Shown here: positions 56,322 to 63,805 of the stretch, piece by piece
Layout: every line of letters begins with the position of its first letter
How positions within the stretch are numbered: the stretch's first letter is position 1
Position numbers and translations under genes: made by a program
NCBI RefSeq assembly: GCF_014640175.1
Contig: NZ_BMGL01000003.1
Location: 177,391 to 241,390, forward strand
Reading direction: 5' to 3'
Source of the DNA: Psychroflexus salis
GTDB lineage: Bacteria > Bacteroidota > Bacteroidia > Flavobacteriales > Flavobacteriaceae
Length of the DNA: 64,000 nucleotides
The notes under the pieces: generated by a model
Seen by the model: only the letters and a program-made list of their open reading frames with translations
Told to the model about the DNA's origin: nothing
Database searches by the model: none

Positions 56322-57215
56322 TCCTTTTGTTGCCCCGGCCCTAAAGGGTGCAAAAGGTTTTTGAAGGTTTTTGATTTTTGTTTGAATTCCTTTTGTTGCC
56401 CCGGCCCTAAAGGGTGCAAAAGGTTTTGAAGGTTTGTGATTTCTGTTTGAAGTTCTTTTGTTGCCCCGGCCCTAAAGGGTGCAAAAGGTTTTTGAAGGTT
56501 TTTGATTTCTGTTTGAAGTTCTTTTGTTGCCCCGGTCCTAAAGGGTGCAAAAGGTTTTGAAGGTTTTTGATTTCTGTTTGAAGTTCTTTTGTTGCCCCGG
56601 CCCTAAAGGGTGCAAAAGGTTTTTGAAGGTTTTTGATTTCTGTTTGAATTCCTTTTGTTGCCCCGGCCCTAAAGGGTGCAAAAGGTTTTGAAGGTTTTTG
56701 ATTTTCGTTTGAATTCCTTTTGTTGCCCCGGTCCTAAAGGGTGCAAAAGGTTTTTGAAGGTTTTTGATTTTTGTTTGAATTCCTTTTGTTGCCCCGGCTC
56801 TAAAGGGTGCAAAAGGTTTTTGATTTTTGTTTGAATTCCTTTTGTTGCCCAGGCCCTAAAGGGTGCAAAAGGTTTTTGAAGGTTTTTGATTTCTGTTTGA
56901 AGTTCTTTTGTTGCCCCGGCCCTAAAGGGTGCAAAAGGTTTTTGAAGGTTTTTGATTTCTGTTTGAAGTTCTTTTGTTGCCCCGGTCCTAAAGGGTGCAA
57001 AAGGTTTTTGAAGGTTTTTGATTTTCGTTTGAATTCCTTTTGTTGCCCCGGCTCTAAAGGGTGCAAAAGGTTTTTGATTTTTGTTTGAATTCCTTTTGTT
57101 GCCCGGCCCTAAAGGGTGCAAAAGGTTTTTGAAGGTTTTTGATTTCTGTTTGAAGTTCTTTTGTTGCCCTGGCCCTAAATGGTGCAAAAGGTTTTTGAAG
57201 GCTTCGGCTTTTTAA
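56322..57215. repeat. Minisatellite: 14 copies of a 65/66-bp unit
   Basis: Units start with gttgccccggccctaaaggg near 56329, 56395, 56460, 56526, 56591, 56657, 56722, 56788, 56844, 56910, 56976, 57042, 57098 and 57163. Spacing is 65 or 66 bp except two 56-bp units. Each holds a GC-rich imperfect palindrome (CCTTTTG...CCCTAAAGGG...CAAAAGG) and a T-rich part in two alternating versions (tttttgtttgaattcc or tttctgtttgaagttc). All minus-strand frames are open across units, but the 65- and 56-bp units break phase, so the open frames look like composition rather than a gene. Confidence 0.93.
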
Positions 57216-57294
57216 TAATTAATTTTATGTTTAATTAAGGTTGACTTTGAATGTGATAAGTTTCAAACTTCTTAAAGCATAATTTACTTTACTT

Positions 57295-58104
57295 TTACAT
57301 TTGCTTTTCTGGATAAAAATTTATTCGTTTTACTTTTGTTTGGTCTGAGGCATCGCTTATTAAACGTTCAAAAACTTCTGTATTGTACAAATGATATTCA
57401 CCATCTTTCATTCCGCGATAATGATATGGAATTACTGTTTTTGGTTCGAAAGATAAAGTAGCTTCAACAGCTTGTTTTATCGACATGGTGTAAGGTAAAT
57501 TCATACACATAAAAGCTAAATCTATGTTTTTTAGTTCAGCCATTTCAGGAATGTTTTCGGTATCGCCGCTAATGTAAGTTCTGTAGCTGCCATTATCAAT
57601 TAAGTAGCCATTGCCTCTGCCTTTGGTGTGAAATTTTAGGCGTTCTTCTGTAATATTGTACATGGGTATTGCCTGAATTTTAAAGTCTTCCCACTTTATG
57701 CTTTCTTCATTTTTTATAACTATCGATTTTTTTTGAAGATTCTCTGGCATTTCTTCAAACACAGTTTGTGGTACGATGATTTTAAATTCGCCTTTAAGCG
57801 ACAACAAGGTTTCTATACTAAAGTGATCGCCATGAATATCGCTTATTAATATTACATCAGGATTCTTAAAATCTGCATAATCTTCTATGGAGCCCACAGG
57901 GTCGTTATACCAAACTTTGTTGCCCCATTCCATTACAAAACTGGCATGACTAATTGGATTTATTTTTGGTGTGTTTACTTCTTTTGTTTTTATTGAAGTT
58001 GCTTCAATTGTTGAACTCTTTTCTGTGGTTTTTTCTTTCTTTTCAGCTTTATTACAAGCAAAATTGAGTGCTACAAGGATTAATAAAAGCGTTGTTTTTT
58101 TCAT
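57295..58104 (-). CDS. Metallo-beta-lactamase-fold hydrolase lipoprotein
   Basis: 269 residues from the ATG at 58104, chosen because it gives the lipobox VALNFAC; the longer in-frame start has no sense as a signal. ISHASFVMEWGNKVWYNDPV, then ILISDIHGDHFSIETL (HxDH-type zinc motif), TYISGDTENIPEMAEL and the final VIPYHYRGM fit UlaG-like metal-dependent hydrolases. Lipid-anchored in the envelope; substrate unknown. Confidence 0.85.
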   Translation of the reverse strand: MKKTTLLLILVALNFACNKAEKKEKTTEKSSTIEATSIKTKEVNTPKINPISHASFVMEWGNKVWYNDPVGSIEDYADFKNPDVILISDIHGDHFSIETLLSLKGEFKIIVPQTVFEEMPENLQKKSIVIKNEESIKWEDFKIQAIPMYNITEERLKFHTKGRGNGYLIDNGSYRTYISGDTENIPEMAELKNIDLAFMCMNLPYTMSIKQAVEATLSFEPKTVIPYHYRGMKDGEYHLYNTEVFERLISDASDQTKVKRINFYPEKQM

Positions 58105-58218
58105 TTCTATAATTTTATGTGAATTTACGATGCTTTCTTGTTTCAGCAATTTCTTTTACAAATAATTAGTAGAAGCTTTTCATTTTTTATTGATTTCTAT
58201 TATTTTGCTTAAAAATGA

Positions 58219-59730
58219 ATGATGAAGATTTTTGATGCAGAACAATTAGCAAAGCTTGACCAATTAACTTTACACAGCCAGCATATTTCGTCTTGGGAAT
58301 TGATGGAGCGTGCAGCAAAAAATGCGCTTCATGCTTCGTTACCTTTTTTAAAAAGCAAGCAGCAAAACATTCATGTTTTTTGTGGAGTAGGCAATAATGG
58401 TGGCGATGGATTGGCTATTGCTTTTCATTTAATTAAACACGGATATAATGTAAAAGTGTATAAAGTTGAATTTAGTAAAAGTGCATCTTCTGATTTTCAA
58501 CAAAATGAAAAACGTTTAGCTGAAGCTGAAATTTTATTGCACACTATTACTATAGCAAATTTTAATGAAGTTATAATTGCAGAAAATGATATTTTAATCG
58601 ATGCCATTTTTGGAGTAGGCTTAAACCGAAGAATGCCCGATTTTGTTGAAGCTTTGGTTGCTCAATTTAATAAATCTAAGGCTTTTTGTATAAGCATAGA
58701 TTTGCCAAGTGGTTTGTTTTTAAATGAAGCTATTCCGCATGGAGCTAGCTTTGTAAAAGCAGATGTATGTTTAACTTTTCAGCTTCCTAAGTTGCCTTTA
58801 TTGCTTCCTGAAAATGGAAAATACATTCAGCAATTTCAAATAATTCCGATTGGTTTAGCTCAGGAAGCAATTAAAAATGAAGAAACGCAACATTATTTTG
58901 TTGATGCAGATTTTGCAAAAGTATTGTATAAACCAAGAGCTAAATTTTCTCATAAAGGAACTTATGGACATGCACTTTTAGTGGGCGGACAAGTAGGAAT
59001 GCTTGGTAGTATTTTGTTAGCTAGTAAAGCAGCGATAAAAAGTGGAGTAGGGAAGTTGAGTGTAATGTTACCTAATTCTGGCAAAACCAATTTACATACG
59101 TATTTGCCAGAAGCTATGGCTATAAACCATACTGAAAATAATTATATTTCGTTTACTGAGTTAACAATTTATGATAGCGTTGGAATAGGCGTAGGCATAG
59201 GAAAATCTGCAGCTGTAGTTGCTGCTTTAGCCAAATTTTTAGTAGAAGCAAATAGACCTATTTTATTAGATGCTGATGCTTTAAATATTATTTCTGAACA
59301 TAAAAACTTATTAAAAAGCATACCAAAAGATTCTATTTTAACTCCGCATCCTGGCGAGTTAAAGCGTTTAATAGGGGGTTGGCAAAATGATTTTGAAAAA
59401 TTGACTAAAATTAAATCTTTTGTCCAAAAGTACAATTTAATTGTTGTAGCTAAAGAAGCCTATACTTGTATTTGCAGTGCTAAGGCTTTTTATTTTAACT
59501 CTACAGGAAACCCAGGTATGGCTAAAGCCGGAAGCGGCGATGTGTTAAGTGGTATAATAACATCTTTACTTGCTCAAAATTACACAGCCTTAAATGCTGC
59601 AATTTTAGGTGTTTTTTTACATGGTTTAGCTGGCGATTTTGCTTTAAAAAATGAAAGTGAAGCAAGTTTAACTGCTTCAGATATAGTTGATAGTTTAGGT
59701 ACAGCATTTTCAATTTTAACAGATAGATAA
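58219..59730 (+). CDS. nnr: Bifunctional NAD(P)H-hydrate epimerase/dehydratase
   Basis: 503 residues. The N-terminal YjeF epimerase domain (~1-215) has FCGVGNNGGDGLAIAFHLI and LIDAIFGVGLNRRM. The C-terminal ADP-dependent dehydratase domain (~230-500) has KGTYGHALLVGGQVGMLGSI, LDADALNII, LTPHPGELKRL and NPGMAKAGSGDVLSGII. Together they repair hydrated NAD(P)H. Two adjacent ATGs can start it. Confidence 0.95.
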   Translation: MMKIFDAEQLAKLDQLTLHSQHISSWELMERAAKNALHASLPFLKSKQQNIHVFCGVGNNGGDGLAIAFHLIKHGYNVKVYKVEFSKSASSDFQQNEKRLAEAEILLHTITIANFNEVIIAENDILIDAIFGVGLNRRMPDFVEALVAQFNKSKAFCISIDLPSGLFLNEAIPHGASFVKADVCLTFQLPKLPLLLPENGKYIQQFQIIPIGLAQEAIKNEETQHYFVDADFAKVLYKPRAKFSHKGTYGHALLVGGQVGMLGSILLASKAAIKSGVGKLSVMLPNSGKTNLHTYLPEAMAINHTENNYISFTELTIYDSVGIGVGIGKSAAVVAALAKFLVEANRPILLDADALNIISEHKNLLKSIPKDSILTPHPGELKRLIGGWQNDFEKLTKIKSFVQKYNLIVVAKEAYTCICSAKAFYFNSTGNPGMAKAGSGDVLSGIITSLLAQNYTALNAAILGVFLHGLAGDFALKNESEASLTASDIVDSLGTAFSILTDR

Positions 59731-60300
59731 ATTGGTTTATTACTTATAATTGAAACTGCTATATTACCATAGGTTTGTTAGTTTTATTAAAAGATGTTTT
59801 AACTTCATATTAAGTTATTTACACCTAATGTTTTATTTCAACAAAATAAAAGACTGCACACCTAATTAGATTAATAAATTTATAAAGAAAGTTTTTAGTT
59901 TTAAGCACTTAGATGCTTAAAGCTAGCTATGTTAAAAAGAATAATAACTCAAATTTTCTTTACTATAGTGGTAACAATCTCATGTATTTTAATGAATATT
60001 ATTGATTAATAATTAATATTTTCTATTTTTTCTTTTGTATTGTTAAGATTTTTTTTAGTTTTAAGCAATCAATTTACTTTATCCACACAATTGTATTGTG
60101 ACTGGCAATGGCGTAGCATTCTATTTTGCTAAAGTTTCGTTTTTGTTTTATGAGGTAAAAGTTTTTTTTATTTGTAATTTATACAATTGGCACTAGGCTA
60201 TTTAAATGGTTTATTCTTTGCTTAATTTTAAAAGCCTATCTTCGTGGTTATTAGTGTTTAAAGTTTTATTTTTAAAGAAAAATATTCAAAATCTTTATTT
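59731..60300. other. 570-bp AT-rich region before the recombinase
   Basis: No gene recognised. It contains a small hairpin (TTAAGCA at 59901-59907 with TGCTTAA at 59914-59920) and long T-runs. tatcttcg near 60238 is one base off a TAnnTTTG box and lies about 55 bp before the recombinase start; it could be its promoter. No attC-like site was seen here, so the array appears only on the 3' side of the recombinase. Confidence 0.4.
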
Positions 60301-61515
60301 ATGAAAAAAACTGTAAAATTAGTTCCGCTGCAGCATCGAAACAAAAATAATATAGCTATACAGTTTGTATATGACTTAAAGATTAAGCAATGTATAATGA
60401 AGTTAGGTGCAAAATGGACCAAAACACATAAATGTTTTTATGTAGAAAGCACTTCTAAAAACAAACAAACTATTTATTATAATTTAAGGGATATTGGTTG
60501 TTATGTAGATTATTCGGCCATGCCAAAAAATCAATCTAAGATTTACTCTAAACCCATAGCTAAAGTTAAACCTAGAAATGAAGTTTCTAATTCAGTTATA
60601 GAAATGCCAAAAACTCACACGGATGCCTTGCAAGCTTTTGAAGATTATTTATTAGGGCAGCGCAAGAGTGCATCGACCATACATACCTACTCTAATTTTA
60701 TTCAATTATTTTTAAAATTTTATTCATCTAGAGAGTTATCAAGTTTAGATTTTCGCGATGTAGAGATATTTTTAGAGCAAGTTATGGCCAAGCGTGGTTA
60801 CAGTGTAAGTTCTCATAGGCAATGTATAAGTGGCTTAAAGCATTTTAGTAAGTTAGAGTTGGGTTTAAATTATGATCCTGATGATTTGTTTATGCCCAAA
60901 AAAGACAAAAAACTGCCAGTAGTTTTATCTTCTACTGAAATTGTTTTGATTTTGCGTGCAACTAAAAATTTGAAGCATCGTGCAATTATTGGTTTATTGT
61001 ATTCTTCGGGATTACGAATTGGGGAGTTATTAAAGTTACAATTAGGCGATTTAGATTTAGAGCGCAATGCTATTTATGTAAAACAAAGTAAAGGAAGGAA
61101 GGATCGGAATTGCACATTAGGGCATCGTATTCGGCCGATGTTATTAAATTATTCGCAAACTTACCAACCTAAGGTATATTTATTTGAAGGAGAGCAAGAA
61201 GGTACTCCATACAATGCTACATCTATACGTCAATTTTTAAAGCGCAGTTGTGCTGCGGCAAATATACAAAAGCACGTAACCCCGCATACTTTGCGGCATA
61301 CTTATGCTACGCATTTGTTAGAGAATGGGGTAGACATACGTTATATACAGGAGTTGTTAGGGCATTCTAGGCCAGAAACCACGATGATTTATACGCATGT
61401 AACCGAGCGTAAGATTAATGAGATTACTAACCCGTTGGATTCTGCGATACAGAAGTTTAACAAACTGGATAACGAAGCAGCAAACCCTCTGTTATACCGT
61501 AACAGTAATAAATAA
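60301..61515 (+). CDS. Xer/IntI-like tyrosine recombinase of the cassette array
   Basis: 404 residues. All catalytic residues are visible: Arg239 (SSGLRIGELL), Lys264 (QSKGRKD), His329-Arg332 (TPHTLRHTYATHLLENG), His355 (LLGHSRPETT) and Tyr364 (MIYTHV). A SAM-like core-binding domain spans ~103-190. Residues 1-100 are an N-terminal extension (IAIQFVYDLKIKQ, LGAKWTKTHKCFYV) not found in XerC/D or IntI. The end TTMIYTHV...ITNPLD resembles IntI (…SPLD), but the IntI-specific insertion before box II is not visible (only ~25 residues between LLNYSQ and SIRQFLK). It reads toward the cassettes and ends 28 bp before the first junction. I infer it recombines the attC-like sites. Confidence 0.85.
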   Translation: MKKTVKLVPLQHRNKNNIAIQFVYDLKIKQCIMKLGAKWTKTHKCFYVESTSKNKQTIYYNLRDIGCYVDYSAMPKNQSKIYSKPIAKVKPRNEVSNSVIEMPKTHTDALQAFEDYLLGQRKSASTIHTYSNFIQLFLKFYSSRELSSLDFRDVEIFLEQVMAKRGYSVSSHRQCISGLKHFSKLELGLNYDPDDLFMPKKDKKLPVVLSSTEIVLILRATKNLKHRAIIGLLYSSGLRIGELLKLQLGDLDLERNAIYVKQSKGRKDRNCTLGHRIRPMLLNYSQTYQPKVYLFEGEQEGTPYNATSIRQFLKRSCAAANIQKHVTPHTLRHTYATHLLENGVDIRYIQELLGHSRPETTMIYTHVTERKINEITNPLDSAIQKFNKLDNEAANPLLYRNSNK

Positions 61516-61552
61516 AAGTGTATATTTGTCTTGATATAACAAGTTGTACCGC
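61516..61552 (+). other. attI-like primary junction
   Basis: Between the recombinase stop and cassette 1 lies ataacaaGTTGTACCGC; the GTT core is at 61543-61545. No inverted-repeat partner is present on the left side, as expected for attI rather than attC. The crossover is placed between G61543 and T61544 by analogy with integrons. Confidence 0.65.
61521..61528 (+). promoter_or_regulatory. Pc-like candidate promoter reading into the array
   Basis: TATATTTG fits TAnnTTTG, directly after the recombinase stop and 15 bp before the first crossover point. A start of transcription near 61533 would serve cassettes 1-3, none of which shows a promoter box of its own. The -33 element is weak. Confidence 0.45.
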
Positions 61553-61565
61553 ATTAAAAATTATA

Positions 61566-62075
61566 ATGGATAAAAAAGTTATAGATAAATATTTTAATAT
61601 CGTTTTGTTGTCAGATAAAGACGATAGTTTTTTTGATTTATATGATATTTTAGTTTCAAAACATCTTAAAGTCGATACAAATGAAAATAGAAAATATTTT
61701 ATTAACTTAAAATCAGAAATAATTGAATTTGGAAAAAAAGAAGGGTATTTTAACCAATTTGATAGCGGACATTGTGAATTAACCGATAAAGGAAAATTAG
61801 CAAAGAAAAAAGGTGGACATAAAAAATATTTAAAATCCGAAAAAAAATACTGGCTGAATAAATACCAATCTATAAGTTTGTTTTTTGTCGTTTTTTTTGG
61901 TTTCATAGCTATTTATCAAAGGGGTGACAACAATTCTTATAAATCTGATTCTTATTCTCTAAATAATGAATATAATCACGCTGATTCTTTATCTGTTTCT
62001 CACCAAGAAAAAACAACAGAACAGCAAGAAAAAAAATTAAATGACTCATTAAACGCCAAAAGTTGGTCGGATTAG
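61566..62075 (+). CDS. Cassette 1 protein: small membrane protein of unknown function
   Basis: 169 residues from the ATG at 61566; an in-frame GTG at 61518 would lie across the integration junction and is rejected. Residues ~1-85 are soluble, with a winged-helix-like ending (GHCELTDKGKLAKKKGGHKK). One transmembrane helix follows (ISLFFVVFFGFIAIY), then a polar Ser/Asn/Gln/Glu tail. No known family recognised. The stop is 7 bp before the attC-like site. Confidence 0.75.
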   Translation: MDKKVIDKYFNIVLLSDKDDSFFDLYDILVSKHLKVDTNENRKYFINLKSEIIEFGKKEGYFNQFDSGHCELTDKGKLAKKKGGHKKYLKSEKKYWLNKYQSISLFFVVFFGFIAIYQRGDNNSYKSDSYSLNNEYNHADSLSVSHQEKTTEQQEKKLNDSLNAKSWSD

Positions 62076-62082
62076 AAAAAAC

Positions 62083-62222
62083 GCGGTACAACAGCGCATA
62101 ACAAAAATGGCTGAATTTGTGTAAAATTGATAGTATTTTCATATTTATAAAATTTAAAGTTTAACCGAAAGACTTGCGTATTTTAGCTCGCCACTTTCGT
62201 TATGCGCGAGACGTTGTACAAC
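62083..62222 (+). repeat. attC-like site 1
   Basis: Outer left arm GCGGTACAAC (62083-62092), inner arm GCGCATAAC (62094-62102) then AAAAATGGC; right side GCCACTTTC, GTTATGCGC (62199-62207, exact complement of the inner arm), GAGAC, and GTTGTACAAC (62213-62222). The spacer between inner and outer arm is 1 nt on the left and 5 nt on the right, the asymmetry expected of attC. The outer left arm pairs 10/10 with the start of cassette 1 but only 7/10 with the next cassette. Confidence 0.85.
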
Positions 62223-62229
62223 ATTTAAA

Positions 62230-62766
62230 ATGACCATCGCAAAAAAAATAATATTCGGAATTTTAATCTTAATCGGACTATTTATAGGCTGGATTATTTT
62301 TGGATTATTTGCAGAAGATTATGAAGAAACAAAATTTTATAATATTGAAATTCCTGATAAATTAAACTTTGAAAAACCTATTGAATTTCTGACAAATCAA
62401 CAAATAGATTCTCTGGAAAAAATAAAAGTTGACAATGAAAAAATTGTAATAATTGGGGATGGATATAGTGGTTATGACTTTTATATGTGGCATAAACCTA
62501 CCGAAAAAGGAGAAATTTATATTAAAGCGTACGAATTGACTCAAAACATACAATTATCGGAATGGAAGTTAAGTACTCGGACAAAAAACAAAATATCGGA
62601 ATTAAGCGATAACTATAAACTGTACGAAGGAAATACTGTCATTGACGAAGGAACTTTTGAAAACTACTATCCAACTCGATTTGAATTATGGTTTAAATCC
62701 GAAAGTTCTGGAATTGAAAAAAAACTGACTGAAAAAAATTATGTGATTGATGGTTGGGATAGATAA
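62230..62766 (+). CDS. Cassette 2 protein: membrane-anchored protein of unknown function
   Basis: 178 residues with one N-terminal helix (IIFGILILIGLFIGWIIFGL) and a ~150-residue domain probably outside the cytoplasm (IPDKLNFEKPIEFLTNQQID, IGDGYSGYDFYMWHKPTEKG). No family recognised. Starts 16 bp after the junction and ends 5 bp before the next site. No promoter seen, so it depends on upstream transcription. Confidence 0.75.
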   Translation: MTIAKKIIFGILILIGLFIGWIIFGLFAEDYEETKFYNIEIPDKLNFEKPIEFLTNQQIDSLEKIKVDNEKIVIIGDGYSGYDFYMWHKPTEKGEIYIKAYELTQNIQLSEWKLSTRTKNKISELSDNYKLYEGNTVIDEGTFENYYPTRFELWFKSESSGIEKKLTEKNYVIDGWDR

Positions 62767-62771
62767 AAAAC

Positions 62772-62910
62772 GTTGTACAACAATGTATAACCGCAATTAC
62801 GGCGGATTCGACTACGTCCGAATCCACTCGGAATTGCTAAAGCCTGTGATAAATCGAAAATTAACGCATATTAACCCGTAACTGACGGTTATACGAGACC
62901 GTTGTAGCAC
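62772..62910 (+). repeat. attC-like site 2 (different inner sequence)
   Basis: Outer left arm GTTGTACAAC (62772-62781); inner arm GTATAACCG (62785-62793) with exact complement CGGTTATAC (62886-62894), extending to ATTACGG/CCGTAAC with one unpaired base on the right. A second hairpin (GGATTCG/CGAATCC) lies inside. Right junction gagacc then GTTGTAGCAC. The left arm matches its own cassette start 10/10 and the next start 8/10. The middle differs completely from sites 1 and 3, so this cassette has a separate origin. Confidence 0.85.
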
Positions 62911-62913
62911 ATT

Positions 62914-63591
62914 ATGAAAAGACCGCTAAAAATAACATTAATAGTTATCGGAATTATATTTGGGATTTATACAGTACTAGGGCAAACTGATATGCTGAAA
63001 ATGTATAATATTCCGTCAACAGCGAACGAACCTGGAATAAAACTGAATTCAAGAATATTTGTCTCAAATTTAGCCAGTTATGAAAATGGCGACTTTATCT
63101 GTTATGAATACGAGAATGAAATGTTGGGAAAACACATAAGAGTTCATCGACTTTTAGGAAAAGCCAACGATACCATAGAAATCAAAGACGGAATTTTATT
63201 TATCAACGGACAGAATTTTGATCGAACTATAGATTTACAGCATTTTTACCTACTATATCCTGAAAAATTTCAAGAACTACTTAAAAATAAAATAATCACA
63301 AAAGAAGTCCAAGTATTCGATATTAATGATAAAATGATATTGACATTATTGGACAAAGTCGCAGAAAAAAATGGACTTTCTGGACAAATTATAATTGAAC
63401 CTAAAAATCAAGCCGACCAAATAATAAAAGAGATTTATAATCAGAATTGGAATATGGACAATTTCGGACCATTAAAAATCCCAGAAGGTAAGTGTTTTGT
63501 GATTGGAGATAACAGACACAATTCGGAAGATTCGAGATATATCGGACTGATTAACGAATCGGACATTGTTGGAACTGTGATAAAAAAATAA
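62914..63591 (+). CDS. Cassette 3 protein: S26 signal peptidase-like, His in general-base position
   Basis: 225 residues. N-terminal helix (ITLIVIGIIFGIYTVLG). Candidate nucleophile Ser35 in NIPSTANEPG. The base region reads VHRLLGKANDTIEIKDG, with His78 where bacterial type I enzymes have Lys (VKRIIGLPGD); ER-type SPases (Sec11, SipW) also use His here. The C-terminal box FVIGDNRHNSEDSRYIG is typical of S26A. A long insertion (~105-185) separates the boxes. It may cut a special set of exported proteins, or be a non-canonical form; catalysis is unproven. Confidence 0.78.
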   Translation: MKRPLKITLIVIGIIFGIYTVLGQTDMLKMYNIPSTANEPGIKLNSRIFVSNLASYENGDFICYEYENEMLGKHIRVHRLLGKANDTIEIKDGILFINGQNFDRTIDLQHFYLLYPEKFQELLKNKIITKEVQVFDINDKMILTLLDKVAEKNGLSGQIIIEPKNQADQIIKEIYNQNWNMDNFGPLKIPEGKCFVIGDNRHNSEDSRYIGLINESDIVGTVIKK

Positions 63592-63592
63592 C

Positions 63593-63734
63593 GTGCTACA
63601 ACAGCGCATAACAAAAATGGCGAATTTATTGCTTAAACGATAGATTTGTGTATTTTTAGAAAAGTATAAGTTTAACCGAAAAACTTGCGCATTTTAAGCT
63701 CGCCACTTTCGTTATGCACGAGACGTTAGGCAAC
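63593..63734 (+). repeat. attC-like site 3
   Basis: Outer left arm GTGCTACAAC (63593-63602), starting 1 bp after the gene's stop; inner arm GCGCATAAC (63604-63612); right GTTATGCAC (63711-63719, one mismatch), GAGAC, then GTTAGGCAAC (63725-63734). GTTAGGC is exactly the canonical GTTRRRY integron core. The left arm matches its own cassette start 10/10, but the next one only 5/10. The middle is closely related to site 1 throughout (aaaaatggc, gtttaaccgaaa, cttgcg, gctcgccactttcgttatgc). Confidence 0.88.
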
Positions 63735-63748
63735 ATTTGAAAAAAAAT

Positions 63749-63781
63749 TTTGCAAACATTCAAACATTTTACTTATCTTTG
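63749..63781 (+). promoter_or_regulatory. Promoter inside cassette 4
   Basis: TTTG at 63749-63752 and TATCTTTG at 63774-63781 with a 21-bp spacer fit the Bacteroidota promoter pair. Toxin-antitoxin cassettes typically carry their own promoter, and this one also has the long 80-bp leader that cassettes 1-3 lack. Confidence 0.7.
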
Positions 63782-63805
63782 GCGTTAGTAACGTAAAACA
63801 AAAAT

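Noticed and set aside
56669..57187. Minus-strand 172-codon open frame with HPLGPGQQK-type repeats as a gene
   Set aside because: It lies wholly inside the minisatellite, all three minus frames are open in the unit, and the 65- and 56-bp units shift phase, so the repeat peptide changes frame along the array. No plausible start region.
56322..57215. CRISPR array
   Set aside because: The would-be spacers are themselves repeated in two versions, the unit is 65/66 bp, and no cas genes are near.
56245..57294. Cobalamin riboswitch before the FecCD-type importer
   Set aside because: No B12 box or conserved riboswitch blocks found on the minus strand; only the repeat array is there, so I do not call the importer BtuFCD.
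61518..61565. GTG at 61518 as start of the first cassette gene
   Set aside because: It would make the coding region cross the attI/cassette junction at 61543; the ATG at 61566 lies inside the cassette and is better.
62083..63734. attC-like repeats as intrinsic terminators
   Set aside because: They lack T-runs, are ~140 bp with small paired ends and a large middle, and their outer arms pair with the far end of the same unit.
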